Below are positions 27,687-36,482 of a stretch of 52,235 nt of DNA, in pieces. The notes under the pieces are model-generated. The model saw only the letters and a program-made list of their open reading frames with translations. It was not told the origin of the DNA and did no database searches. The first letter of the stretch is position 1. Each line of letters begins with the position of its first letter. Source of the stretch: Bacteroidota bacterium (GTDB lineage: Bacteria; Bacteroidota; Bacteroidia; Chitinophagales; Chitinophagaceae); assembly GCA_026391125.1 (NCBI GenBank), contig JAPLEO010000048.1, positions 1-52,235 on the forward strand. Direction: 5' to 3'. Position numbers and translations under genes: made by a program.

Positions 27687-27706
27687 TAGTCTTCAAAAGA
27701 ATATAG

Positions 27707-27737
27707 AAAAACCTCCGCAAATTGAGCGGAGGTTTTT
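27707..27737 (+). terminator. Intrinsic terminator of metK
   Basis: AAAAACCTCCGC (27707-27718) pairs with GCGGAGGTTTTT (27726-27737), a 12-bp stem with 7-nt loop and T-tract, 20 nt after the metK stop. Confidence 0.93.
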
Positions 27738-27776
27738 TAATTTCAGGGTGTCAAAACTTCATTCCAATTAAAGTGT

Positions 27777-28274
27777 ATGAAACAAAAATTATTAGTTGCA
27801 GCATTTGCTTGTGTATTAATGTTTGCTGCTTTACGCTGGCAAGGGGCAAGTCTTATCACAACAGCAAGTCCAAAAGGCATCGTAGATCTAGAAATGGCCA
27901 CGCAAGCCCGACAAATTACTTTGTTGATGGATACCTGGGATTTGTCGGTAGTTAAAATGAATATCTGGATCGATTTTTTATTTATAGTATCTTATGTAGC
28001 ACTACTGGCGCTTGCATCTGAATCAGTTGCTTCAAAATGGAAGAATCCAGGAATGCGTATGATTGGATTGACCTTGGCTAGGGTTGCTGTTGTAGCTGGA
28101 GTGTTAGACATTGGAGAAAATTTATTGATGTTGCAAACAATAGCAGGTAATTTTACAGTAGTATCATTGCAGATGACTCATTATTTTGCGACAATTAAAT
28201 TCACACTTGCCGCAGTGGTGCTCATTTATTTGCTGATTTCTATTCCAGTTAGTTTAAGAAATACAAAATCATGA
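27777..28274 (+). CDS. Small membrane protein, function unknown
   Basis: This 165-residue protein has four predicted membrane helices (about 5-20, 63-80, 95-112 and 138-156). Between helices one and two lies a polar stretch with ATQARQITLLMDTWD. I do not recognise a family. Conserved-looking acidic and Asn/His residues (D71 region, DIGENLLML, MTHYFATIKF) within or near helices could be functional. The start ATG follows the metK terminator by about 40 nt, and the stop overlaps the Nudix gene start (ATGA, 4 nt). It is therefore the first gene of the unit 27777-31475 and is translationally coupled to the Nudix hydrolase. Confidence 0.75.
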   Translation: MKQKLLVAAFACVLMFAALRWQGASLITTASPKGIVDLEMATQARQITLLMDTWDLSVVKMNIWIDFLFIVSYVALLALASESVASKWKNPGMRMIGLTLARVAVVAGVLDIGENLLMLQTIAGNFTVVSLQMTHYFATIKFTLAAVVLIYLLISIPVSLRNTKS

Positions 28275-28831
28275 ACCCTGAAGCAAATCCCTGGAAAATT
28301 ATTGCTGAAAAAAAAGTGTATGAAAATCCTTGGATTCAATTGACAGAGTTTGATGTCATTAATCCAGGTGGCGGGAACGGAATTTATGGTAAAGTACATT
28401 TTAAAAATACAGCCGTCGGAATTGTGGTAATGGATGAATTCCGAAATATTTGGCTGGTGGGTCAATTTCGTTTTCCCATCGATCAATATAGTTGGGAAAT
28501 CCCTGAGGGTGGAGGATTACTGGGTGTTGATCCATTAGAGGGCGCAAAGAGAGAGCTTTTGGAAGAAACAGGGTTGGTTGCAGAAAATTGGGAGCCTTTA
28601 TTAAAAATGCACCTTTCAAATTCTGTGAGTGATGAATTGGCTGTTGTTTTTTTAGCCACGCAACTCACACAGAAAACAGCTGAACCAGAAGAAACAGAAC
28701 AATTACAAATAAAAAAACTTCCTTTTGACAAAGTATTTGAGATGGTTGAAAATGAACTGATCACAGATTCAATGACAGTAGCAGCAGTTTACAAGATCAA
28801 AAACAGGTTGCTCGAAGGAAGACTTAAATAA
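28271..28831 (+). CDS. Nudix hydrolase (ADP-ribose pyrophosphatase-like)
   Basis: This 186-residue protein carries a Nudix box at about 80-102: GGGLLGVDPLEGAKRELLEE then TGL. The REL-EE-TG core (R94, E95, E98, E99) that binds magnesium is intact, but the first glutamate of the classical G-x5-E-x7-REUxEExGU pattern aligns with V86. Preceding IVVMDEFRNIWLVGQFR and SWEIPEG match the ADP-ribose pyrophosphatase-like subgroup, which hydrolyses nucleoside diphosphate sugars. A variant box of this type may be normal for the subgroup. It overlaps the upstream membrane protein gene by 4 nt, and rlmB follows after 7 nt. Confidence 0.88.
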   Translation: MNPEANPWKIIAEKKVYENPWIQLTEFDVINPGGGNGIYGKVHFKNTAVGIVVMDEFRNIWLVGQFRFPIDQYSWEIPEGGGLLGVDPLEGAKRELLEETGLVAENWEPLLKMHLSNSVSDELAVVFLATQLTQKTAEPEETEQLQIKKLPFDKVFEMVENELITDSMTVAAVYKIKNRLLEGRLK

Positions 28832-28838
28832 AATAACT

Positions 28839-29582
28839 ATGCCTCCAAAACAAGATAAACTTATTATTGGCCGTCAGCCTTTAATTGAAGCAATTAACGC
28901 TGGAAAAGCGATCGACAAAATTCTATTTCAAAAAAATGTAGAAGGCGAAAGTATTGGCGCCATCAGACATTTAGCTAAAGAGAAAAACATTCCCATTCAA
29001 GTAGTTCCCATTGAAAAATTAAATGGGTTAAGCAGAGCCAATCATCAAGGGGTAATGGCATTTGTTGCAAGTGTTGTTTATATGGATTTGCAACAGGTAA
29101 TAGATCATACTGTTGCTTCAGGTGAAGTGCCATTATTTGTAATGTTAGATGGAGTTACTGATGTAAGAAATATTGGTGCAATTGCAAGGTCCGCCGTATG
29201 TACAGGTGCCCACGCCATTATTATTCCGGATAAAGGAGTGGGGGCGCTTAATGAAGAAGCCATGAAGAGCAGTGCTGGCGCACTTGAACTGATTCATATT
29301 TGTAGAGTAAATAGTTTATTGAAAGCAGTTGATACTTTACACCTGAATGGCATACAAGTGTTTACTAGTGAAATGCGTGCGGAGAAAAATGTGGCGGATC
29401 TGGTATTAAATGAGCCTTGCTGTTTGATCATGGGTGATGAAGGAAAAGGTGTACAACCCTATATTGCAAAAGCGGCAGATCAATTTTTTAAGATTCCAAT
29501 GGCCGGTGTTTTTGATTCCTATAATGTATCTGTTGCAACAGGTATCATATTATATGAAGCCATGAAGCAAAGAATGAAATAA
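28839..29582 (+). CDS. rlmB: 23S rRNA 2'-O-methyltransferase of TrmH family (RlmB-type)
   Basis: This 247-residue SPOUT-fold methyltransferase has the N-terminal substrate-binding domain (KLIIGRQPLIEAINAGKAID, residues 7-26; LSRANHQGVMAFV near 65-77). It also shows the three TrmH motifs: DVRNIGAIARSA (about 108), CLIMGDEGKGV (about 196) and DSYNVSVATGIILYEA (about 226). The N-terminal L30e-like domain points to RlmB, which methylates a guanosine in the 23S rRNA peptidyl-transferase loop, rather than TrmH. It lies in the compact operon, 7 nt after the Nudix gene and 21 nt before the HMG-CoA-lyase-like gene. Confidence 0.9.
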   Translation: MPPKQDKLIIGRQPLIEAINAGKAIDKILFQKNVEGESIGAIRHLAKEKNIPIQVVPIEKLNGLSRANHQGVMAFVASVVYMDLQQVIDHTVASGEVPLFVMLDGVTDVRNIGAIARSAVCTGAHAIIIPDKGVGALNEEAMKSSAGALELIHICRVNSLLKAVDTLHLNGIQVFTSEMRAEKNVADLVLNEPCCLIMGDEGKGVQPYIAKAADQFFKIPMAGVFDSYNVSVATGIILYEAMKQRMK

Positions 29583-29603
29583 ATATAGCGTAACAAAACT
29601 AAT

Positions 29604-30470
29604 TTGAAACAAAAATCAGCTATTCAGTTAATCGAATGTCCCCGTGATGCCATGCAGGGCTGGAAGCATTTTATTCCAACAAAAGATAAAATAAGATATA
29701 TCAATAGCCTGCTTCAAGTAGGCTTTCATACGATTGATTTTGGAAGCTTTGTTTCGGCAAAAGCAATTCCTCAAATGTCTGATACAAAAGAGGTGGTGAA
29801 AGAGTTAGAGGTCTCAAGAGATAGTAATACCAAATTGTTATCAATAGTTGCAAATACACGAGGTGCAGAGGAAGCTGTTTACTTTCCACAAATAAAATAC
29901 CTTGGTTTTCCTTTTTCCATATCACCAACGTTTCAAATGTTGAATACAAATAAAACAATGGAACAAAGTTTAAAAACGGTAGAAGAAATTCAAACGCTTT
30001 GTGTTGAAAATGGAAAAGAATTGGTGATTTATCTGAGTATGGGTTTTGGAAACCCTTATGCTGATCTTTATTCTAAAGAGATGCTTTTAAAATGGACGCA
30101 GGAGATGGTTGATAGAGGCATTGGTATTATTTCGTTAGCGGATACTGTAGGCGTTGCAAATTCCTCGCAAATTTCTGAAGCGCTTAATAGCTTAATACCT
30201 GCATTCCCTAAAACAAGTATTGGTGTTCATTTACATGCCGCAAGCAATAACTGGAAAAATAAATTTGAAGCGGCAATTGATTCTGGTTGTATTAGAATTG
30301 ATGGGGCTTTGAAAGGAATAGGAGGTTGCCCCATGGCACAAGAGGATCTAGTTGGGAATATGGATTCCGTTTTAGTCATCGACTATTTACGAGAAAAAAA
30401 ATTACTTGTAGATTTCAATGAAAATGCATTAAATCAAGCTATTCAAATTGCCAACGAAATATTTCAATAA
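29604..30470 (+). CDS. HMG-CoA lyase-like protein (DRE-TIM superfamily)
   Basis: This 288-residue TIM-barrel protein resembles hydroxymethylglutaryl-CoA lyase, which cleaves HMG-CoA to acetoacetate and acetyl-CoA in leucine degradation. The start is IQLIECPRDAMQGW where typical lyases have EVGPRDGLQNE: the catalytic R-D pair is kept and the neighbours differ. Metal-ligand histidines are in GVHLHAASNNW (about 210-220), and the family cysteine loop reads GIGGCPMAQ (about 237). ADTVGVA (about 179-185) is typical of the superfamily. The start codon is TTG, since there is no in-frame ATG nearby. Together with the divergent N-terminal motif, the exact substrate remains uncertain. GSCFA follows after 3 nt. 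Confidence 0.82.
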   Translation: MKQKSAIQLIECPRDAMQGWKHFIPTKDKIRYINSLLQVGFHTIDFGSFVSAKAIPQMSDTKEVVKELEVSRDSNTKLLSIVANTRGAEEAVYFPQIKYLGFPFSISPTFQMLNTNKTMEQSLKTVEEIQTLCVENGKELVIYLSMGFGNPYADLYSKEMLLKWTQEMVDRGIGIISLADTVGVANSSQISEALNSLIPAFPKTSIGVHLHAASNNWKNKFEAAIDSGCIRIDGALKGIGGCPMAQEDLVGNMDSVLVIDYLREKKLLVDFNENALNQAIQIANEIFQ

Positions 30471-30473
30471 ATC

Positions 30474-31475
30474 ATGAAATTTCATTTTGAATTTGATATC
30501 AAAAAGATCAAAAGGCCAATCAGCTTAAGCAGTAAGCTACTATTGCTTGGATCTTGTTTTACTGAAAATATAGGAGAGAAATTAAGGAAACATAAATTTA
30601 GTGTTCTTGAAAATCCGCACGGCATTTTATTCAATCCGGTAAGTGTTGCTGATGCCATTGCAGATTATATCTCAAACAAAACTTATTCAGAATCAGATTT
30701 GTTTACCTTAAATGAGACTTGGCATAGTTGGAAACACCATAGTAGATTTTCAGGAATTACGCAGCAAGAAAGCATTCATAAAATTAATACCGCCATCAAA
30801 GAAGCGCATGAGTATTTGAAAGTAGCAGATCATTTGGTGATCACACTTGGTTCTGCATGGTTATATACACTTACCGAAAAAGCAGTAAATGCAATTCCGA
30901 ATACTGTTGCTGCAAATAATCATAAAGCACCGAGCGACTGGTTCCAAAAAAAATTATTGAATCCTACAGAAGCAATTTATTTATTAAATGAATTGATTAA
31001 AGGCCTACAAGCTTTTAATCCAAAACTAAGTATCATTTTTACGATCAGTCCGGTAAGACATTTGCGAGAAGGTTTGGTTGAAAACAATCGGAGTAAAGCT
31101 GTTTTGATTCAAGCAGTTCACCAACTGGTCGACAAATACGAGCATCTTTATTATTTTCCTGCCTACGAACTTGTTATCGATGATCTACGCGATTATCGAT
31201 TCTACGCGGAGGATATGGTACATCCGAATTATCAAGCTACTCAGTATGTGTGGGAAAAATTGCTAGATGCCTGTGTTGATGAGGAAACAAAAACAGTCAT
31301 GAAAGAAATTGCAGAGATCAATCTTGCCTTTCAGCATAAGCCATTTAATCCAAGTACAGAAATGCACCAATTGTTTTTAAAGAACTATGGCACAAAAACA
31401 AAATTGCTTTTAGAAAAACATCCTTATTTGAACTTAGCGAAAGAACTTACTTATTTCGAGACTGGGGTAAAGTAA
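30474..31475 (+). CDS. GSCFA-domain protein
   Basis: This 333-residue protein is named for the motif LLLLGSCFTENIGEKLR (about residues 24-40), where the serine or cysteine resembles the GDS(L)-type nucleophile of SGNH esterases. Later blocks typical of SGNH-like folds are LVITLGSAWLYTL, FTISPVRHLREG and a C-terminal DMVHPNYQATQYVW that would supply the Asp-His pair (D-x-x-H). No signal peptide is present. The family (PF08885) is presumed to be hydrolases of unknown substrate. It is the last gene of the 27777-31475 unit and converges on miaE with a 4-nt gap. Confidence 0.88.
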   Translation: MKFHFEFDIKKIKRPISLSSKLLLLGSCFTENIGEKLRKHKFSVLENPHGILFNPVSVADAIADYISNKTYSESDLFTLNETWHSWKHHSRFSGITQQESIHKINTAIKEAHEYLKVADHLVITLGSAWLYTLTEKAVNAIPNTVAANNHKAPSDWFQKKLLNPTEAIYLLNELIKGLQAFNPKLSIIFTISPVRHLREGLVENNRSKAVLIQAVHQLVDKYEHLYYFPAYELVIDDLRDYRFYAEDMVHPNYQATQYVWEKLLDACVDEETKTVMKEIAEINLAFQHKPFNPSTEMHQLFLKNYGTKTKLLLEKHPYLNLAKELTYFETGVK

Positions 31476-31479
31476 TTGA

Positions 31480-32088
31480 TTAATGAATTCGATCCCCTCG
31501 GATGGCCATTTCATTCATCACACCTGCTTCATATTCTAACCACTCCTTCCATCTGTTACGAACCAATTTTTTGTCGGTATAGTGGTCTGCAAGGTTGATG
31601 AAGAGGGTATAATGTCCGGCTTCACTTTCCATAAATTTTCTATAGAAATTCCTAAGATATTCATCATCCAAACCTTCACTAAGTCGTTTAAAGCGCTCAC
31701 AACTTCTAGCTTCTACAAGTGCCATCGTTAACATTTGATCTAAAAAGCGATCTTCAATTCTACCACCCTTACGCTGAAATTCAATTAGTTTATTCACGTA
31801 TTCGTCTTTACGTTGACGACCCAATTCCAGTCCCCTTTTTTTCAATTCTTGTAATACCATTCTGAAATGTCCCCATTCCTCTGTCACAATTGGTGCTAGA
31901 GATTCAACCATCAAGCTATAATCTGAGTAACGTTGAATATATGAGATACAAGTGGTTGCAGCTTTTTGCTCACAATAAGCATGGTCGGTTAAAATGGCTT
32001 CAATTGAAATCTCAGCTAGGTTAACCCAACGTGGATCGGTTGGTAGCTGAAGTCCAAGAATGTTTTTGGTATGAATAGAAAGTTCCAT
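31480..32088 (-). CDS. miaE: tRNA-(ms2io6A)-hydroxylase (MiaE)
   Basis: This 202-residue ferritin-like di-iron enzyme hydroxylates the isopentenyl group of the modified adenosine at tRNA position 37. The two pairs of iron ligands are visible: E...HAYCEQKAAT and EEWGHFRMVL in the first helices, EARSCERF and ESEAGHYTLF in the second. Start ATG 32088 (MELSIHTKNILGL) is preferred over a TTG two codons upstream. It is convergent with the GSCFA gene and divergent from the helicase gene, with a 126-nt intergenic region. No exact TAnnTTTG box was found for it. Confidence 0.93.
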   Translation of the reverse strand: MELSIHTKNILGLQLPTDPRWVNLAEISIEAILTDHAYCEQKAATTCISYIQRYSDYSLMVESLAPIVTEEWGHFRMVLQELKKRGLELGRQRKDEYVNKLIEFQRKGGRIEDRFLDQMLTMALVEARSCERFKRLSEGLDDEYLRNFYRKFMESEAGHYTLFINLADHYTDKKLVRNRWKEWLEYEAGVMNEMAIRGDRIH

Positions 32089-32203
32089 GAGCAAGTGATT
32101 AGGAATTCGAAATTTGCTGCAAATATCTATTAGTTCTGCCTTTTTACCACATCATTTCCTAATTCGATCAGCAGGTGTCTATATCAAGGTGGGAACTTAA
32201 TAG

Positions 32204-32211
32204 TATCTTTG
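32204..32211 (+). promoter_or_regulatory. -7 promoter box abutting the helicase start codon
   Basis: TATCTTTG is an exact TAnnTTTG match and ends only 3 nt (CGC) before the ATG at 32215. If used, transcription would begin at or within a few bases of the ATG, giving an essentially leaderless message. Confidence 0.55.
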
Positions 32212-32214
32212 CGC

Positions 32215-33540
32215 ATGCAATTGAATGAACAAAAGATAGCGGAGTTATTGAGCAATTTATCAATAAACTCATTGAATGAGATGCAAAAAGATGCCTATCC
32301 CGGATTTCTTAGGCATCGTGATTCGCTCCTGCTTTCCCCAACCGGCTCAGGAAAAACCCTTGCTTTTCTATTAGCAGTGTATGAGCTGATGCAGGAAAAT
32401 ACCAACAAAGTGCAGTGTTTGATCTTAACTCCATCTAGAGAATTGGCGATACAAATTGAACAGGTTTGGAAAAAAATGTCAACAGGACTTAAAGTTAACT
32501 GTTGTTATGGCGGTCATGATATGCAAACCGAAATTCAAAATTTAGTAGAAGCGCCTGCCTTACTAATCGGAACACCCGGAAGAATTGCTGACCATATTAG
32601 AAGGGAGACCCTACAATTGGATGGTATTCGAACCTTAGTATTAGATGAGTTTGATAAATCCTTAGCACTCGGTTTTGAAGAAGAAATGAGTTTTGTGATC
32701 GGCTCTTTGCCAAAGATCAATAAAAGAATTTTGGTTTCTGCAACAGCAGCTATTCAGGTTCCTGAATTTGCAGGAGTACAAAATTTGTTTGTAATTGATC
32801 ATTTAGAAAATATAGATGAAAATGAGCAATTGAGTTTGCAATTGGTTATTTCAGATAGTAAAGACAAAGCAGATCGTTTAGCCCAGTTATTATGTTATAT
32901 CGGTTCAGAACCGACCATTATTTTTTGTAACCATCGCGATGCTGTTGAAAGAACATCCCTATTATTAAAAGAGAAAGGAATTCAGAATGCAGCTTTTCAT
33001 GGTGGGATGGAGCAAATGCAAAGAGAGCAAACCCTCATCCAATTAAGAAATGGGTCAATACTTTTCTTGGTGGCAACTGATCTTGCAGCTAGGGGATTAG
33101 ATATTCCTGAGATCAAGCACATCGTTCACTATCACTTGCCTTCAACATTTGCAGAATTCACACATAGAAATGGTAGAACAGCAAGGATGCATGCTACTGG
33201 AACTGCTTATATTTTGATGCATCAGGAAGAACCCATGCCTAAATATATCCAACAAGACTTTGTTCCTCTTGAGATCCCGATTAACCAAAAGCCTCCTAAG
33301 CCAGCTGTATTTACTACCATCTATATCAATGGCGGCAAAAAAGACAAGTTGAATAAAGTTGATATTGTGGGCTTCCTATCACAGAAAGGAAAACTGCAAA
33401 AAGAAGATATCGGACTAATAGTAGTGAAAGATTTCAATTCTTTCGTGGCAGTCAAAAAGAATAAAGTGAATGCAATGCTCCCATTAGTGAAGGATGAGAA
33501 AATTAAAGGAACAAAATACAAAATCGTAATTGCTAAATAG
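32215..33540 (+). CDS. DEAD-box-type RNA helicase with DbpA-like RNA-binding domain
   Basis: This 441-residue helicase has motif I SPTGSGKT, motif II DEFD (in LVLDEFDKSLALGF) instead of DEAD, motif III SAT, and the second-domain motifs ATDLAARGLDIPEI and HRNGRTAR. The C-terminal 75 residues (FTTIYINGGKKDKLNKVDIV to GTKYKIVI) match the DbpA RNA-binding domain, which in E. coli DbpA recognises 23S rRNA hairpin 92. A role in large-subunit ribosome assembly is therefore likely. The start is ATG 32215; a TTG at 32209 is part of the promoter box. The next gene follows after 26 nt. Confidence 0.9.
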   Translation: MQLNEQKIAELLSNLSINSLNEMQKDAYPGFLRHRDSLLLSPTGSGKTLAFLLAVYELMQENTNKVQCLILTPSRELAIQIEQVWKKMSTGLKVNCCYGGHDMQTEIQNLVEAPALLIGTPGRIADHIRRETLQLDGIRTLVLDEFDKSLALGFEEEMSFVIGSLPKINKRILVSATAAIQVPEFAGVQNLFVIDHLENIDENEQLSLQLVISDSKDKADRLAQLLCYIGSEPTIIFCNHRDAVERTSLLLKEKGIQNAAFHGGMEQMQREQTLIQLRNGSILFLVATDLAARGLDIPEIKHIVHYHLPSTFAEFTHRNGRTARMHATGTAYILMHQEEPMPKYIQQDFVPLEIPINQKPPKPAVFTTIYINGGKKDKLNKVDIVGFLSQKGKLQKEDIGLIVVKDFNSFVAVKKNKVNAMLPLVKDEKIKGTKYKIVIAK

Positions 33541-33566
33541 TTACTTTTAAAACACAATAGATTGCA

Positions 33567-36032
33567 ATGCGTATAATTCCCTTTTTAATCTCTACTGTTG
33601 CAACAGTAGGGCTAGTTTATCTGTTAAATACCCCATTGCCAGTTGGAAACACTAAAACTCCAAGGCTAGGTTATTTTTTATCTCCCCAGCAAGGGTTTTG
33701 GCAAAATGCCGAAGCCTCCAATACCTCTTTTTCTGGAGAAGTAAAATTAAAAGGACTAAAAGGCAAAGTAGATGTATTTGTAGATGAACGTTTGGTACCG
33801 CATATCTACGCCCAAACAGATTTAGATGCGTATTACGTACAAGGTTATATCCATGCCAAATTCAGGTTATGGCAAATGGAATTTCAAACCTATGTAGCAG
33901 CAGGAAGGCTAAGTGAAATTGCGGGTCCGGATAAACTTCCGATCGACCAATTTTTTAGAAGACTAGGAATGGTATATGGTGCTGAACAAACCATGCAAAG
34001 AATGGAGAAAGACCATGAAATGCAGGCTACGGTTGATGCATATGCAGAGGGTGTTAATGCATATATCAAATCATTAAAGCCAGAAGAAATTCCTTTTGAA
34101 TACAAATTGATGGATTATAAGCCAGAAGCATGGACTCCCTTAAAGACTTATTTGTTTTTGATGTACATGTCTTACGATCTTACTGGAAGTGGAGCTAAGC
34201 AGGATCTAAAAATGTCGAATGCAAAAAACTATTTAGGGTATGAGGACTTTAATAAACTATTTCCTAATGTACAAGACTCTTTAGATCCCATCATTCCAAA
34301 AGGTACAGTTTATGCAAAGCCATCGATTGTTCCAGTTGCACCGCTTGGAATTGATTCGGCTTATTTAAATAAAACATCTAATTCAAATTCTGCGGAAAGT
34401 CCACTTACCCCTAACCGTAATAATGGTAGTAATAACTGGGCAGTTGCAGGATCAAAAACAGTTTCAGGTAGACCAATCCTTTGCAACGATCCACACTTAG
34501 GATTAAACCTACCTTCTCTTTGGTACGAAATTCAAATCAATACACCCACACATAATACCTACGGGGCTAGTTTCCCAGGGTCACCAGCTGTTATTATCGG
34601 CTTTAATGATAGTATCGCTTGGGGTGTAACTAACGCTGGTAGAGATGTGCTAGATTATTATGAAATGAAGTTCAAAGACACCACCATGCAAGAGTATTGG
34701 TATAATGGTGAATGGAAGAAAGCTGAACTTAGAATGGAAACCATTAAAGTAAAAGGCAAGCCAGATGTGAATGAATATATTGCTATTACTGAAATTGGTC
34801 CGGTTATGTACGACCACCACTACAAAAGTGATAGTGCCCATCCCAAAAATTTGGCAGTGAGGTGGACGGCAAATAAAGCTGGAACAGGGGTGAAGACTTT
34901 TTACAAATTAAATAGGGCAAAGAATTTAGAAGACTATAAAGTTGCCATTTCTGATTATACCTGTCCTGGTCAGAATTTTGCGTTTGCATCAAAGTCTGGA
35001 CATATTGCTATCAAACAACAAGGAAATTTTGTAGCAAGGTGGAATCGTCAGGGTGATTTCATTATGCCGGGCATTGATAGTACGTATCAATGGCAGGGCA
35101 TGATTCCTGAGTCAGAGAATCCAATGATCGCTGATCCAGCAAGGGGTTGGGTAAGTAGTGCCAATCAAAAATCTACTGATTCTACTTATCCCTATTATCT
35201 GGGCATCGGGCATAATTTCCCTTTATATAGAGGTATTATGATCAACAGGAGATTGGCTACTATGAATGATATTACGCCTGTTGATATGCAATACTTGCAA
35301 AATGAAAATTTTGATGTGTTTGCAGAAATGGCAAGGCCGGTTTTGTTGAAAAATATCGATGATTCAAAATTATCGACAGTAGAAAAAAAATATGTCGACA
35401 TCCTTCGTGAATGGAATTTCAGGAATGAGATAACTGCAGAAGGTGCTACCATTTTCAATGCTGTTTGGGATAGCTTAGAAAAAGTAGTTTGGAAAGATGA
35501 TTTTACAAATGCAAAATCTCCGATGCCATGGCCAGATGCTTCTACTTTATTAGAAAATCTTTTAAAGAATAATAATTATCAGTATGCTGATAATAAGAAT
35601 ACGCCGAATAAAATAGAAACTATGCAAGATGATGTGATGGAAGCAGTTCATAAAGCATCTGTTTATTTGGCACAACTAGAAAAAGATAGGAAGTTAGATT
35701 GGGGTAGGGTAAAGGATACCAAAGTAACCCACTTATCTCAAGTGCCAGCTTTGAGTAGGTTACATATTCCAATAGGAGGCGGTAGAAACTGCGTGAATGC
35801 TACTACCACTTCACACGGACCAAGTTGGAGAATGATTGTACATATGACTGATGAAACGGAGGCGTATGGGGTTTATCCAGGGGGCCAAAGTGGAAATCCT
35901 GGTTCAAAATTCTATGACAATTTTATAGATAGTTGGGCCGCTGGTAAATATTATAAATTATTGATCCTATCAAAAGATAATGCCGCAAAAAACGAGAAGA
36001 TGAAATGGCATATCTCATTTACAAACGGATAA
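33567..36032 (+). CDS. Penicillin acylase family protein (Ntn hydrolase)
   Basis: This 821-residue protein has the alpha-spacer-beta layout of penicillin/acyl-homoserine-lactone acylases. A short hydrophobic N-terminus (MRIIPFLISTVATVGLVYLL) acts as signal or anchor. The alpha chain contains VDVFVDERLVPHIYAQTDLD and FRLWQMEFQTYVAAGRLSEI. The autocatalytic cleavage site is N-G | S288 in NNGSNNWAVAG, making S288 the nucleophile of the beta chain. Downstream family blocks are LCNDPHLGLNLPSLWYEI, SIAWGVTN and the C-terminal YPGGQSGNPGSKFYDNFID. It is expected to mature in the periplasm and hydrolyse an amide; the substrate is not evident. The small membrane protein gene starts 9 nt after its stop. 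Confidence 0.93.
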   Translation: MRIIPFLISTVATVGLVYLLNTPLPVGNTKTPRLGYFLSPQQGFWQNAEASNTSFSGEVKLKGLKGKVDVFVDERLVPHIYAQTDLDAYYVQGYIHAKFRLWQMEFQTYVAAGRLSEIAGPDKLPIDQFFRRLGMVYGAEQTMQRMEKDHEMQATVDAYAEGVNAYIKSLKPEEIPFEYKLMDYKPEAWTPLKTYLFLMYMSYDLTGSGAKQDLKMSNAKNYLGYEDFNKLFPNVQDSLDPIIPKGTVYAKPSIVPVAPLGIDSAYLNKTSNSNSAESPLTPNRNNGSNNWAVAGSKTVSGRPILCNDPHLGLNLPSLWYEIQINTPTHNTYGASFPGSPAVIIGFNDSIAWGVTNAGRDVLDYYEMKFKDTTMQEYWYNGEWKKAELRMETIKVKGKPDVNEYIAITEIGPVMYDHHYKSDSAHPKNLAVRWTANKAGTGVKTFYKLNRAKNLEDYKVAISDYTCPGQNFAFASKSGHIAIKQQGNFVARWNRQGDFIMPGIDSTYQWQGMIPESENPMIADPARGWVSSANQKSTDSTYPYYLGIGHNFPLYRGIMINRRLATMNDITPVDMQYLQNENFDVFAEMARPVLLKNIDDSKLSTVEKKYVDILREWNFRNEITAEGATIFNAVWDSLEKVVWKDDFTNAKSPMPWPDASTLLENLLKNNNYQYADNKNTPNKIETMQDDVMEAVHKASVYLAQLEKDRKLDWGRVKDTKVTHLSQVPALSRLHIPIGGGRNCVNATTTSHGPSWRMIVHMTDETEAYGVYPGGQSGNPGSKFYDNFIDSWAAGKYYKLLILSKDNAAKNEKMKWHISFTNG

Positions 36033-36041
36033 AAGAATTTT

Positions 36042-36389
36042 ATGAAATTTATAACTGCAATATTTTTAACAGCTTTTCTTGCATTTGCAATTGGATTATT
36101 TACCTCTCTTCCTTGGTGGTCTTTTGTATTTACCTCTTTCTTGGTAGCAATGGGCGTACATCAGAAAGCTGGTTTTGCTTTCCTATCTGGTTTTTTTGGA
36201 TTATTTATTCTTTGGGTAATTCTAGCCATTTTAAAGGATATGCCGAATGAACATTTACTATCTATGAAAGTAGCTAGGATATTGCCTCTTGGAGGTTCTT
36301 ATTGGGCTTTGATTCTTATTGCCGGATTGATTGGAGGATTGGTTAGTGGCCTGGCTGCAACTGCAGGTTGCACAGCAAGGAAGAAATAA
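36042..36389 (+). CDS. Small membrane protein, function unknown
   Basis: This 115-residue, almost entirely hydrophobic protein has about four membrane helices (2-20, 26-42, 46-65 and 86-108) and a short basic C-terminus (CTARKK). The last helix contains a glycine-rich run, AGLIGGLVSGLAATAG, a helix-packing pattern. I recognise no family. The gene begins 9 nt after the acylase stop and is probably co-transcribed with it and the helicase. Confidence 0.7.
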   Translation: MKFITAIFLTAFLAFAIGLFTSLPWWSFVFTSFLVAMGVHQKAGFAFLSGFFGLFILWVILAILKDMPNEHLLSMKVARILPLGGSYWALILIAGLIGGLVSGLAATAGCTARKK

Positions 36390-36482
36390 TCAAAATATAA
36401 ACAATCGTTAAAAGCGCATACTTAGGATGAGCGGTTTGTTATTGGTAGAACTATCCCTTTATTTTAGTTCTTAATTTCTCCT

